Source of the DNA: Helichrysum umbraculigerum
Taxonomy: Eukaryota > Streptophyta > Magnoliopsida > Asterales > Asteraceae
Length of the DNA stretch: 64,000 nt
Assembly (NCBI GenBank): GCA_949592205.1
Contig: CATIUR010000001.1
Span: 63,630,559 to 63,694,558, forward strand
Direction of reading: 5' to 3'
Position numbers and translations under genes: made by a program. The number at the start of each line of letters is the position of its first letter. The first letter of the stretch is position 1. This document shows, piece after piece, positions 45,196 to 56,600 of this stretch. The notes under the pieces are model-generated. The model ran no database searches. It worked only from the letters and a program-made list of their open reading frames with translations, and had not been told where the DNA came from.

Positions 45196-45839
45196 GTTAC
45201 CATCTCCCTTCCAGTTATGCAAATGGCATGACATTTGCAACTATAACTTTAAAAACATGCCCAAATTTAGCTATGCCTTATTGCCTTCATTATTCCATGG
45301 TGGAGTTCGCAGTTTTGACCGATTTTCCCGAAAACAAGTTGATGATCTAAAGGCTCGCGTTAGTAGATTAAAAAAGGGTTTTGTTAATGACATTTAAAGT
45401 ATATTGAAATGATTGCAACCTCTTAAATGGTTATTTCTAAAATAACTATAGTTTTTGTAATCATATCTAATCCAAAAATAATAATGATTAAAATATGGAC
45501 GGTAGAATGTCGTCGACCTGTCCCCTTAATTGTTTTGACCTGAATTCGTTACCCGATCCACCTGACCGCCCACTTTGCCACTATATACTTATATAGTTGC
45601 AGTATGCTTCATTTAGCATTTCAAGGTAAAATTCGGCCTACTGGTGACCAATGAAAAAGTTTCAATGGCGTTTATATTGGATTATATATTTATATATATG
45701 AATAAGATTAGACGAATTATACCATCTTAGTGTGGTATGCAGTATGCTTGTTACAGTTAGAATGAAAGTTGGTTTTTTAATCTCCTTATTGCATTTTAAG
45801 TTTCAAGATTTTGATATAGAGTGTGACTCACAACTGTAG
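45196..45839. other. Spacer upstream of the TONSOKU-like exon
   Basis: A stretch at 45216-45350, after TCCCTTCCAG, is open and reads plausibly as protein (MPYCLHYSMVEFAVLTDF), but I cannot assign it. The rest looks like intron or intergenic DNA, ending with CAACTGTAG, an acceptor for the next exon. Confidence 0.35.
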
Positions 45840-46400
45840 GGTGGCATTGCTTTAGCATCACTATTCAAAGAACTCCATTGTTTAAAAGTTATTGATTTGA
45901 GCAAGTGCCAACTCGGGCTTGTTGGTGTACTTGGTATTCTTCAAGCTTTAGCATACAACATGTCTATAGAGGACCTCAACTTGTCAGAAAATGCTCTTCA
46001 AGACGAGTGCCATACTTTGGTTGAAGTCAAAGCAGATGAGGAGGCCAACCAAGATGGTCAACATAATCTGTGTGAACTTGTAGTTGCTGATAGTGATGAT
46101 GATGCTGATGGGAGTTGCACGAGTTCATTTGAAAACAAGCTTTCCAAGTCAAAGTCAACATTCATTCAACAGCTCTCATGTGCCATTTCTACGGCAAAAC
46201 ATCTTCGGCTACTAGATGTTAGCAACAATGGATTCTCTGAGCAAGTGGGAGAAACATTGTATAAAGCATGGTCGATGAACTCAAGAGGTGGTTTGACACT
46301 AAAGCACATAGAGAGGGCGACTATTCATTTATCGGTTGAGCTATATCAATGTTGCAACATCAAACCATGTTGCAAAAAGTTTTGTTGCGAGTATTTGTGA
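45840..46400 (+). pseudogene. TSK: TONSOKU-like LRR C-terminal exon (gene fragment)
   Basis: The 186 codons after an acceptor (CTGTAG, 45838-45839) end at a stop at 46398-46400. The start reads as leucine-rich repeats (LKVIDLSKCQLG, SIEDLNLSENAL). An acidic Asp-rich insert follows, then another repeat (LRLLDVSNNGFSEQVGETLYKAW) and a Cys-rich tail (CCNIKPCCKKFCC). This layout matches my memory of the C-terminus of plant TONSOKU/BRUSHY1, a nuclear protein of replication-linked repair and chromatin maintenance. Its N-terminal repeats and upstream exons are not in the window, so this is a truncated copy or a fragment. A lookalike LRR protein remains possible. The exon itself is intact. Confidence 0.6.
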
Positions 46401-46690
46401 ATAATTGACTATAAATATGTTTAGTGATTTACTATTGATGTCTACAAAATTTTAACTTAATTCAATATATAAAGGGTTTATTGAATACCATATCTACATA
46501 GCAGCGGCTGTACATTCATTGATCCCAAATTGTACTTACCAAATCAAACTCTTTTGACTTGTGTTAAATCTCACATTCAATCCTCCAACTGGGATTTCAG
46601 GAAGACCTCCTTGTGGGCCAAAATAAACTCATTCTCTCATCAATTTTGAGTAAAAGTCATAACATACTCAGTGGACAAGGTGGTGGTGTA
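46401..46690 (+). other. Flank downstream of the TONSOKU-like exon
   Basis: Probable 3' untranslated and intergenic sequence. AATAAA at 46622-46627 could be a polyadenylation signal. It continues beyond the LINE at 49534. Confidence 0.4.
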
Positions 46691-46876
46691 GTAGATAGCA
46701 GTGGGTATTTAAAAACACACACATGAAACGGTAATTCTCTGACTTGGTTTCTGTGCCAAGTCATTTTTTCAAATTTCAAACCCGCTGGAATCCCACCGGA
46801 ATTTTTGTTCGCAACCGAAGATCTGCTTTATTACCTCCCAGTTTACTGCAACTAAAAGGACTTTTTACCACTAAAC

Positions 46877-48706
46877 ATGTCTTCTTTAACTCCAAAATCC
46901 AACAATTTCTTAATTCACACTTCCTATGTCCAAGCCTTAACCTCTAACCCTCACCCTCTTTTCGGTCCGAATCAACACGGAGGTGTGCCAGATGTAGGAT
47001 TTTCAAGCAGAGATGGAAGCTTCATCACAACGGTTTATCTAGGTAATCTTTCTTTCGATACTACCCCTCAAGTTCTTTCTAACTGCTTAAGGAAGTTTGG
47101 TTGGATTCAAGGCATCTCATGGCGGACACGAAGATCTTTTGCGTTTGTTAAATTTGCAACTCACGAACAAGCTAAAGAAGCTGTGTATTGTATACATGGT
47201 AGAAACCTACAAGGGAAAAAGGTTATAGCTTCATTTTCAAAATCGGAAATGAGGGTGTTTAATTTAAAATCGAAAACTCGAGGTGAAACCCATCAACAGC
47301 CCGTGCACCAGTTATCCAAAAAAATTGTACTTCAATCTGATGGGGTATCAGAGTCAATCCTTAAACTTTCGGATCTGATCGTCGACAAAGATCTTATGTC
47401 CAGAGAGAAGCTTCTTGTTTGGCTAGAAAAGCGACACGTTTTGGTCGACAAATTTTCAGAATGGGGACTTCATGGGACAATAGTGCAATGTTCTGAAGTG
47501 GATAGCTACAACCGCCTTTTTCAAGGTCCTTCAACAGAGATAGATGGATTCTTAAAAATTGAACCCATGATGGAGAGGTTAGGAAGGTATTCTCGTATCA
47601 TTTGGCTTAAAGTGCAAGGTGTGCCTTTTGAGCTTTGTTCCACTGCTAACATCTCCACTATTGTGAATGCTTGGGGTAAGTTTTTGTATTTCGACAAAGA
47701 ATCATATGATTTAAGGAGGGCGGATGTCTTATTTTGCTTGACGGAGGTTTATGAACCAAAACCCATCCAAGAAGTGGGCTTTGTAAGCATTGGTAATAAC
47801 GACCTCCTTCCGATTTGGGTATTGGAAGTTACTGAGATTTCAGATGGGCTTCAAAAACCTACTGTTCATTCAAGTGGTACAAATGTATGTGGAAAAGAAA
47901 TTCACACGTCTTTGAGAGACCAATCAAATCCTCAAGTTTGCCACAATTCTGAGTTTCAGCATGTTGTTGTTGGCCATCAGCCTATTGCAAATGACTTTCT
48001 GGTTAGATCTTCTGATGTTCAAGGTATGAACACAAAGTTGCAAGAAAATGTCAATTTAGTAACTGAAAACGTCAATATTGGAAGTGTTTTGCCAGGGGTA
48101 CTAATTTCTCACACTCCTAGTGGTACAATATATACACAAGTTTTTGAACGTCTGAAAGAGGTCCTCTCACACGAGGCGCAAGGTGTTAATCCTGTCACAA
48201 ATCCTTGTTTGGGGTCAGCTAGTCATAATCCTACAGATCCCATGAGTCCAATTATCTCGGTTCCATATGCGCCTCAATCTCCTACTCCACCTAACATCTT
48301 GAATCAATCACTTCCACCTGATTCTGTTTCCATTGTTGATGATCTTTGTCAAGGAAAAGATTGTCATTCGACTTGTGCTGTGTTCCGGAAAAATGTTCAA
48401 AAACATAAGGAACGAGCAACGAATGGAAATTCAAAACAATGCAATATCGATGGTGGCTCTCCTAAATTGCAAAAGAAGAAAAAAGGAAGACCTAAGTCCT
48501 CAAGTGATTTAATAGATATAGATGAACATTTTATTCAACATGTTCCTAATGAAGACTCTCATCTTCCATCGAAACAAGCTTTGGCAAAAAAAGGTCAACC
48601 CGTGGTGAAACTAATTAACATGAAGAAAAAGGAAAATGAAATGGTCAAGTTTGAGCAATTCCTTCAAAGCATGATCGATGGTGATAGCCCCTTAAACAAG
48701 AAGTAA
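46877..48706 (+). CDS. LINE ORF1 protein with RRM and DUF4283-like domain
   Basis: This encodes a 609-residue protein, full open frame, start MSSLTPKSNN. Residues about 50-120 form an RRM with RNP2 (VYLGNL) and RNP1 (RSFAFVKF). Residues about 165-300 resemble the DUF4283-type region of plant L1 ORF1 proteins (VLVDKFSEWGLHG, RYSRIIWLKVQGVPFELC, WGKFLYFDKE). The C-terminal half is Pro/Ser-rich and ends with basic stretches (KKKKGRPK) that could bind nucleic acid or direct nuclear import. I see no CCHC knuckle. In active L1s the protein coats the RNA and helps reverse transcription; here ORF2 is missing. The undamaged frame means recent arrival or selection. A host-adopted gene is the alternative. 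Confidence 0.85.
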   Translation: MSSLTPKSNNFLIHTSYVQALTSNPHPLFGPNQHGGVPDVGFSSRDGSFITTVYLGNLSFDTTPQVLSNCLRKFGWIQGISWRTRRSFAFVKFATHEQAKEAVYCIHGRNLQGKKVIASFSKSEMRVFNLKSKTRGETHQQPVHQLSKKIVLQSDGVSESILKLSDLIVDKDLMSREKLLVWLEKRHVLVDKFSEWGLHGTIVQCSEVDSYNRLFQGPSTEIDGFLKIEPMMERLGRYSRIIWLKVQGVPFELCSTANISTIVNAWGKFLYFDKESYDLRRADVLFCLTEVYEPKPIQEVGFVSIGNNDLLPIWVLEVTEISDGLQKPTVHSSGTNVCGKEIHTSLRDQSNPQVCHNSEFQHVVVGHQPIANDFLVRSSDVQGMNTKLQENVNLVTENVNIGSVLPGVLISHTPSGTIYTQVFERLKEVLSHEAQGVNPVTNPCLGSASHNPTDPMSPIISVPYAPQSPTPPNILNQSLPPDSVSIVDDLCQGKDCHSTCAVFRKNVQKHKERATNGNSKQCNIDGGSPKLQKKKKGRPKSSSDLIDIDEHFIQHVPNEDSHLPSKQALAKKGQPVVKLINMKKKENEMVKFEQFLQSMIDGDSPLNKK

Positions 48707-48850
48707 GTGTATTGATCAAGTTTCAACAAGGAGTTTATACACATGATATTCTTCTAATGGTTAATGTGTTAGTAGGTTCATAGTGCTTTAACACTTAGTT
48801 TTTCTTGCTGTTGGAATTCATATGATCCATATCGGTGGTTTTTTCTTGGC

Positions 48851-49136
48851 CTTAGTGTCTGGGAATGTATCAAACTTTCACCAAATATTTATTGTGTGTA
48901 TCCAACTTACAAAACTCAATATTAATGTACCCAACTTATAAAAACCCTTATATTGATGTACTTTGATGACGTGTCACTCTCTCCTTGTGCCACATGGCAT
49001 GCTATGTGCGTGACACATCATCAAAGTACATCAATATAAGGGTTTTTACAAGTTGAGTGCATTAATATTGAGTTTTGTAAGTTGGATACACACAATAGAG
49101 ATTTGGTGAAAGTTTGATACATTTCCAGACACTAAG
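48851..49136. repeat. Foldback MITE in the LINE 3' region
   Basis: The 286-bp unit has near-perfect inverted arms over its whole length (CTTAGTGTCTGG at one end, CCAGACACTAAG at the other). The loop is around 48970-49020 with a GTGCCACATGGCATG motif. No clear target duplication was found. Confidence 0.85.
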
Positions 49137-49533
49137 CCCTTTTTTCTTTTAAGTATGAAGCTTGTTTATCCAAATGATTTGTGATGCTTCTTCAAGGTTC
49201 AACGAGCAGTTTCCGTTCAATGGAGTCGGTTTTTATGTGCCACTTTCGTTAGGATGACAACGTTCAAGTTTAAAGTAGCTTTTCAAGTTTCAAGGTTCAA
49301 GAAGTTGACATTTCATGATCCAAAAGGTTTAGAAGGTTCACGTTTTGAGGGTTCAAGCTATTCAAAATTCAAAATCCACGAAACAAGAGTCTCAAGATTT
49401 AAAAAGTTTAGTAGGTGCTCAAGTCTTATATCAATAGATTGGAAAGACATCTTTCCTTTCTCAATTGTATCTCAATCTTATTAATTTTAATATATATTAT
49501 TATTTCGCCAAAAAAAAAAAGTAGATAGCAGTG

Positions 49534-50482
49534 ACTCTAGCTTTTGCTCTCTTATGTACACCAAGGTTTATAAAATAACTGAATTTAACATTTCGTGAAC
49601 CGTTCGGTGGGAAGTTTGTTTATGTTTGTTTAGTAAATGAATGAATATAAACATGATTTGTTGTTCGTTTAGTATAATGAACGGAAAGGGGAATATTTTC
49701 CGTTCCTTCGTTTTATTTACCGTATTTATATTTTTTTTATCTATCTGAATCATCTTACACTAGCATCATATCCGCACTATGCAGCGGAGTTTAGTAGTTT
49801 TATTATAAACAATGACTGAACAATAGTCATATATTATTTTTGTTATTCACTAATGAATATACCGTGATTATGAGTTGTATCAGAAATTTGTTTGTATGTA
49901 TAGTTCAGATTCGATATATAACTTATGAAAAATTGTAAAGTGAAAATGATGTAAAAATAATAGAGTTTTATTGTAAATTATAGTATATTACCTGCACGAT
50001 GTAGCGAAATAATATGTAGAGAATTTGTTCGTTGGACGAAAATTAATATATGCGTGATAATAATGAATTTTAATAAGTTATTGCGAATAATCATACTAAT
50101 ATCAATATATCAAGTCTAGCAATTTACGTAATACATATATAACTCGTTCGCTACGTACAACCATAAAGTAAAATACCACATTTTTTTTTACAAAGTTAAA
50201 TACCACAATTATGAGGAAAGTTCAAAAAAGAATGATAAAAAAGTGGCAACATGAAATTGATACCCGACACCCAGCAAAGCGGGTCAACAACACTAGTTGG
50301 TAACATTTTTCAGCAAATGGTGAGTCCAAATCGAGACAAAGGGAATTATTACACTCCTATTTAGTGATTTATGAATATGAATTCTGTTTTTAACTTATTG
50401 TAAAACAGTGTACCCATCAAGTATTTGCATTGCTAATTGATTTTCACTCTCAAATGCCAAAAAGAGAATGTACCACATATAA
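49534..50482. other. AT-rich intergenic DNA with no recognisable gene
   Basis: This continues the host sequence interrupted by the LINE. A Lys/Ile-rich open frame on the minus strand (49568-49753) lacks any recognisable domain. The segment ends ACCACATATAA, directly before the Helitron 5' end at 50483. Confidence 0.6.
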
Positions 50483-53400
50483 TCTTTCCTATCTAATAAA
50501 AAGGAGTTGATGCTGATGTCATAAAGCTGACTTGACACCTTCTTAAGCAATAATCATGATGACGTGGCATATGGAGGTGCAAGAAATTTTGTGGTTTTTT
50601 TGAGTTTTTTAAATAATTCTAAAATTAATTTGATTTAATTTTGTTGTGAGTATTTAAACATGCAAATGCTTTGAGCTGCCCTCATAATTATTTTGTGTTT
50701 TTCAAAACATGCAAAAGGCTCTTTTTTTTCCTTGAAACTCTGAAACTTATTTGGCACGCCTAATTTTAAATTATTCTAATTTGGTACCGCCCAAAATTGA
50801 GCAGATGCTTTTCTTTCCTAGCTAACTAAAATCACTGCAGGGTTCTTTCTCTGCATCATTCTCCACCCACAACCCAAAATCAAAACTAATCCATTAATTT
50901 CATTTATCTTACTATTCTTCTTCATCAATGTTCTTGCCATCATCTTCTTTCTCAATCATCTCCTATACTTGATGTTCCAGGTAATGTTAATTTCTAGGGT
51001 TCTTTAACTTTTTGGTTTTGATATTCTATTTTCCTGTATTTTTGTTTCATTAATTTTACAGTTGCAGATTCTGAATTCGGATCATATAGACACATTAAGA
51101 GATCAAACGGTAAGGTTTGTGGAATCGGTTATAATGAGTATTTCATTTACTTAGAAATTAACGGTGATGTTCTAATTTTGGGGTTTATGTTTCATTTTGG
51201 TATATATAATTTGATGTTTAATCGATTACAGCATGTTCGTTTTCGTTACAAAAAATCAGACATGCGCTTCTACTTATTTATTATTTTCCAGAAAATGAGT
51301 TTCATGCTATTCATTTGTTTCTTGAAGGTGTTGACATGGGGGCTTAAATTGCTTTAGAAAAGAAAAGCTACAAATGCAAAGTCCAAGATCTGATTGCTAT
51401 TATCTGATTTTCCTGTATGTTTCACAAGTTTTGAATGGTGAATATGAGGTTAGATTACTATAAGCTTTATGTTTGTTTGTTGAAAACCAACTGTTTGATA
51501 AAATGCCTCAGTGAAAAAATTACTTTAACACATCTGAAAGATGTTCTATTTGTGTTTATGGTTGCTATAGAATCATTTGCTGATAATCATGCTTTATGAT
51601 ATCTATTTATATTATTGCCTGTAAATTATATTATTTGCTTATTTTATAAAGATTTATTTTAGTCGTACGAACATTTAATAGGTGATTGAAAATCTGGAGA
51701 TTTTTACTTAGTTATTGGTATTATTATTTGAACGAAAAGAAAAATGATTTTTAAAAGCTTGAACTAATATGTTGCAGGTTCATGTAGATATATGATCATA
51801 AATGATTATGTTGCAGGTTCATGTTTTTTTCATTTTTGGTGACTAAGTGGATATTAGGATTGTTTTTCGTGTGTGTATTTAGAGGCTTGGGAAATACGAT
51901 GCCATAATATTCAGGTACTAGCATAGTGATTAAGTCTAAACGAAAATTGTTTTACCTTTTAATATTGAGTTTTACTTGATCAAATAGCTCCACAAGTTTT
52001 TGAGTCTTTGCTTTGTTTTTTGTTAATCTATTTATCATGCTTTCATTTCAGGTCAATTTTTTCATTGGCTAGGAGTGATTTTGTAATTCAATTATATGAA
52101 ACAAGATGTTTGCTTCACAAGGTGATGGTTTTATCCATTAAATCCACCGGATTTATGTTTTTATTTTTTATGTCTTGACTGAAAGTGTTTCTGATTTTGC
52201 AAGGCTGAAGTATGATGATCTTTATAGACACATTGACAGATATCTCAAGGCCAGTAGTTGTATAGTAGATCAAATGGTTGAATACCAAGTAATGTAAGTT
52301 TATCTTTACCAAGTTGTGGCAATATCTCTTTAGGTATGACTGTTTTCTCAAAAATATTAACATGGTTAGTAGGAATTTAACAGCTTGATGTTCTTTAAAA
52401 TGATTGAAATTTTTAATGAAATATGCACGGTTTTTATTTAATGTTTGCCGTTCCTATATACTTTAGAAGAACCATGGAATTTATTTATTATGGAGATACC
52501 ATTGCTAGCTTTGTACATAACTGTTTGCGGGACCTTTTTAAGTACATCATTCGCGATTTGCGAGTAATGGATAATGTTTTATTTGAATTGAATGATCAAT
52601 GCTAAACTTGCTTTAAAAACATTAAGCTGAAGTAGTAAGTGTAATATGTCCAAATAAAGAAGGTTCAAGACTATTCAAAGGTATTAGAATAGAGCTCTTT
52701 AGTAAGATATTTTGATGTTGTTTATGGCTTTTTCCAGGTAGGTTTACATCACTAAATATTGGTTAAATTTTTTTAATTTCTATTTGATGTATTTGTTGTT
52801 CACTTAATCTTCTTTGCTGTTTGTTAGATGTATTTGCTGTTTGTTTGTTTAGGCTGTTCTTTTGGTTTATGTAGAATGTAATACAATTGAGCATTCATGG
52901 GTTTGATGTTTATTGAACCACTAATGAATTGGTATTTAGGTGTGCAGGTTTGAACCTGTGATTGCTATTAGTTGGTTAGATTAAGCTGAAGTAGTAAGTG
53001 TAATATGTCTTGAAGAAAAGCTGATAATTGTAATGATTATCAGATTAGTTGGAGTCAAAGTGATCAAATCTGGAGAAAATGGTCATATATGAGAAATATC
53101 AGCTGTAAAGATAAATGTGAAATTCTTAATAATGTGGAACTTCACATTAGACTATTGAATTATCTACAACCTTTAAATTTGATTCCCATTATTCAAGTCT
53201 CTGTAATCACCTTGAAAATGCATAATCTAACATTACAGTGGTATAAGTTATGAACACTTGAAATTTATAATGTTGGTGCAGTAAGTTCTTATGCTGAGTG
53301 GAATCAAGAGAAGGATTGGTTGATTGTATCGGAAGGTATATGCGGGTTGAACAAGTGTCCAAAAGGGGTCTAAATGGAAGGTGCATGGTATGCATAGAAG

Positions 53401-53685
53401 TATGCAGCTGGAAAATTGGGCATAGGGAGCCCACTGACTTGAGCTACTGTTAGTGATGTGTAGTTTTAGTTTTGTATTGTACATACACAATAGAGGTTCC
53501 ATGAGGGTTCTTTACATATTGTGATTGTGTGAGTACAAATCGATTCATTTTCTACACATATGTTATTTAAAATTTATATTAACGTGTATTATAAATACAC
53601 ATATTTTTACATTTTTTCTTCTAAAATTAACTTATAACTTTGTTTTTCTAAATAAAACCCGTGTAATCACGGGTCATTAAACTAG
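50483..53685 (+). mobile_element. Helitron 1, derived copy
   Basis: Same termini as 21950-25152, including the perfect ACCCGTG/CACGGGT hairpin and CTAG at 53682-53685. The flanking A is at 50482. Confidence 0.88.
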
Positions 53686-56600
53686 TATATATATATATAT
53701 ATATATAAGAAAACCCTTAAAGAAATCCCCCTCATTGATTAACAGCTAATCCTTAATTAGTCAACCATTAGATCAACTAATGACATCATTAGCCCTAATT
53801 ATTGTGTTGTCAATTACTAAATTGCCCCTGATTCAAAATTAATCACCAACATCTGACTGAAAAATTGAACGGGCTGAATAAAGGATAGCCCTTGAAAAAA
53901 CCGGCGTACCACCATCGCCTGTGTCATCCATCGCCTGTAACGTCCATGACTGTCTTCCGCACCAAACGCTTGGTTAAATCGGAATTCTGGTGCTAAATTC
54001 TCGTAGCCGCAGATGGTGTTGTTTTTCGATTTCAAAAACAGGTATGCGATTTTGCTTAATTTCGATTTACAGGATTACTCGTCAGAGTTATTTTGCTGCT
54101 GTATATTTGTCTATTGTATATTCGTTTTCCGGTTGTGATGGTCGCTACAGTATTGTTTGGGTTTCTATCGATTGTCTGATTAAATGTATTCATCCCTCTT
54201 ATAAAAATATGAAATCAATCAGTGTCACCAGGCGTGAGGGACGGAATATAACATATACAGTGTTGTTTGGGTTTCTATAGATTAATATGTATATGAATAA
54301 AACACAATAATTTGTATCTGTTCATAATTTTCAAGGGAATAAATGATGGATATTTATATTAATCAATAACATGTATTGATTCATTTTTCAGTCCTTAATA
54401 AAACGCCTTTATGGAGAATTAGCAAAGCAAAAAACTATGATTGCGTAAAGTGGATTCTGTGAATTGTTGACGATTCAGTAAAACTATTAGATCAAAATGT
54501 GGATTCTGTGAATTGTATCCGTTTCAACAATGATGGTGGATGAGGTGAGATTGGTCTTTGTTATTGAACAATAAAAATGGGAACAAGATACACGGAGAAT
54601 GCTCCCGCCCTAAAAAACATGCGAAAACTTCAGAACTTGCTAGAGAGTTTCTTTTAGCTGCTGTAACGGTTATTTTAATGGAGGAGGTAAAGAAATAAAA
54701 TAAAAAATCTGCATTGATATATGTATCCATCTAGGTTTAGCCAAGTTAAGCTCTATTAGCTTTAATTAGTCTACTCGACAATAGTCATCTTAAGGATTTG
54801 AATAGATACTTTACTCTTGATTCTTCATTAAGCAATAGAACTTACAAAACTTCCTGTGTAACTTTCCACATGTAATTGGAGTGATATCCTTATTGAACTA
54901 TTCTACTTGTGTTTTTAGTTGCAAGAAATTGATGACTTTCAGCTTTCTTGAGTTTGATATGAGAAGGCCTTATAGCCTGCTAATTAATACGCAGTAGTTG
55001 ACTGCAAATTGGAGATTTAAAAACTTTTGAAATAGACCAAGAACTAAAATATTACTCCAAATATGGTTAGAAATTTCACTGAAAATCTCAGTACTCACGT
55101 TTTTGATGCAGAGTTTGTAGATGATCAAAAGGGTGATATCACAAGCATTGATTTTACTGCAACCCCATTTCAGATTAACAAGTAATAATCCTTTAAACTA
55201 TAAATATGTCTTTTCTCTTGCTACTATCTCAAAATGATCAATTGAAGTACTTGTACATAATATCAGGAGGTTGAGAGTGATCATTGATTGTTATTCTGGT
55301 GCCTCGAGATTTAAAGAACCCAAATCTCCTTACCTCAAAAAATGGGCTGTTAGGGTATGCTACTTTTTAACCTTTCCTTTTGCATGTTTAATGTATTCAT
55401 ACTGGGCTTTTCATAGCTCCATTTTGGTTTGGATGTGCTTAGTGTATTTGAAGATTACATTACTTGCCCCGACCCGAGTCCGCATCAACTCATTAAGCAA
55501 AGGATTTCACCATGGTTTGAGGACTTTGAACTCTGGTGGACTTGTGTGAAAAATTGATGACCTTATGGGATGATATTTTTATTGTTGTTGGCATTTTTAG
55601 CATAAACATTCACTCGATCACTCCTGGGATAACTGTGCAATGCAGAGATGGGAAAACAAGTAACTTTCAATAATTGTAAGACTTTACCCAACATTGAATG
55701 CCTATGAATAGGGGTTTCAAACATGAGAAATTAAAAGGCTTCAAATTGCTCTGAACATCAAACTGTTTGAAATGGACTAATTGCCTAAATAAGCAAATAT
55801 CCCTCTTATAAGCTTGACATGTTTGACATTTTCATCATATTTCATGGGTTGTTTATATTAAATTTGAGACATAAATTGGGCCAAAGTAGAATTCTTTCTG
55901 AAAGAATACACTAACTTTTTATTTTTGTATCGATTTAAACGTGTTCACTTCATGACGAAAGTTAGCTGTATTGCAGACTGCCATGGAAATAGGTGTTTCA
56001 TACAACGATTGTCTACAACACCAATGATGATGTGCAGTGCAGGCCACTAATTATGGATTGTTTTAACTTTCATGGTAATGTAAACTGGAAAGCTTGATTT
56101 GCTGAGGTAAGACCCTCATTATCTTCGACATCTTTCTCCTATCATATGTTCTTATTTTGAAGTCATTTGCTGAGCTAAAGCAGTTATTTGATAGTAAGCA
56201 GGGAGAGATCTTACTTGTATAGGTTGCATAAACAAGGTAAATGTTAACGCGGTAGTATTATGAGGTAAAAGGAAAAGGGGATATGGAGGCGGCAACCGTG
56301 AAATTTTTTAACAGTGGATGCACCCATGCGTTAACAGAAGCTTTTGCAATTTCTCATTGTCATCTGAGTTAGTTTCGGACGTCGCATTCAATACAACATA
56401 GAAGGTACCATCCTCAAATCTATTTTTCCTTCAGTAACATACAATTTATGTGGTGAATTAATTTCTGGAAGTAAGTGACTGGCATTATTTTCTACAACTA
56501 AACGCACCCTTAAGTTCTTATTTTGTTTTATATATATATATGAATATATTGGGTTCTGTCACTTTTATTAGGTATTACATCCGGAAATTCTAATGTAACA

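Larger units (their letters stand above)
46691..49533 (+). mobile_element. LINE (L1-type) copy with ORF1 but no ORF2
   Basis: The 13-bp duplication GTAGATAGCAGTG (46691-46703 and 49521-49533) brackets a unit of about 2.8 kb ending in an A tail (49510-49520), the mark of target-primed reverse transcription. It contains a full ORF1 and about 0.8 kb of 3' region, part of which is a foldback insertion (48851-49136). The 3' region also has degenerate GTTCAAG repeats (about 49190-49410). No endonuclease or RT is present, so it was mobilised in trans. Confidence 0.88.

Noticed and set aside
45108..45350. Valine/lysine-rich frame over the GGTGA tract running into a plausible peptide
   Set aside because: The first half is repeat-encoded. 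The second half may be an old exon but could not be assigned, so no gene was called.
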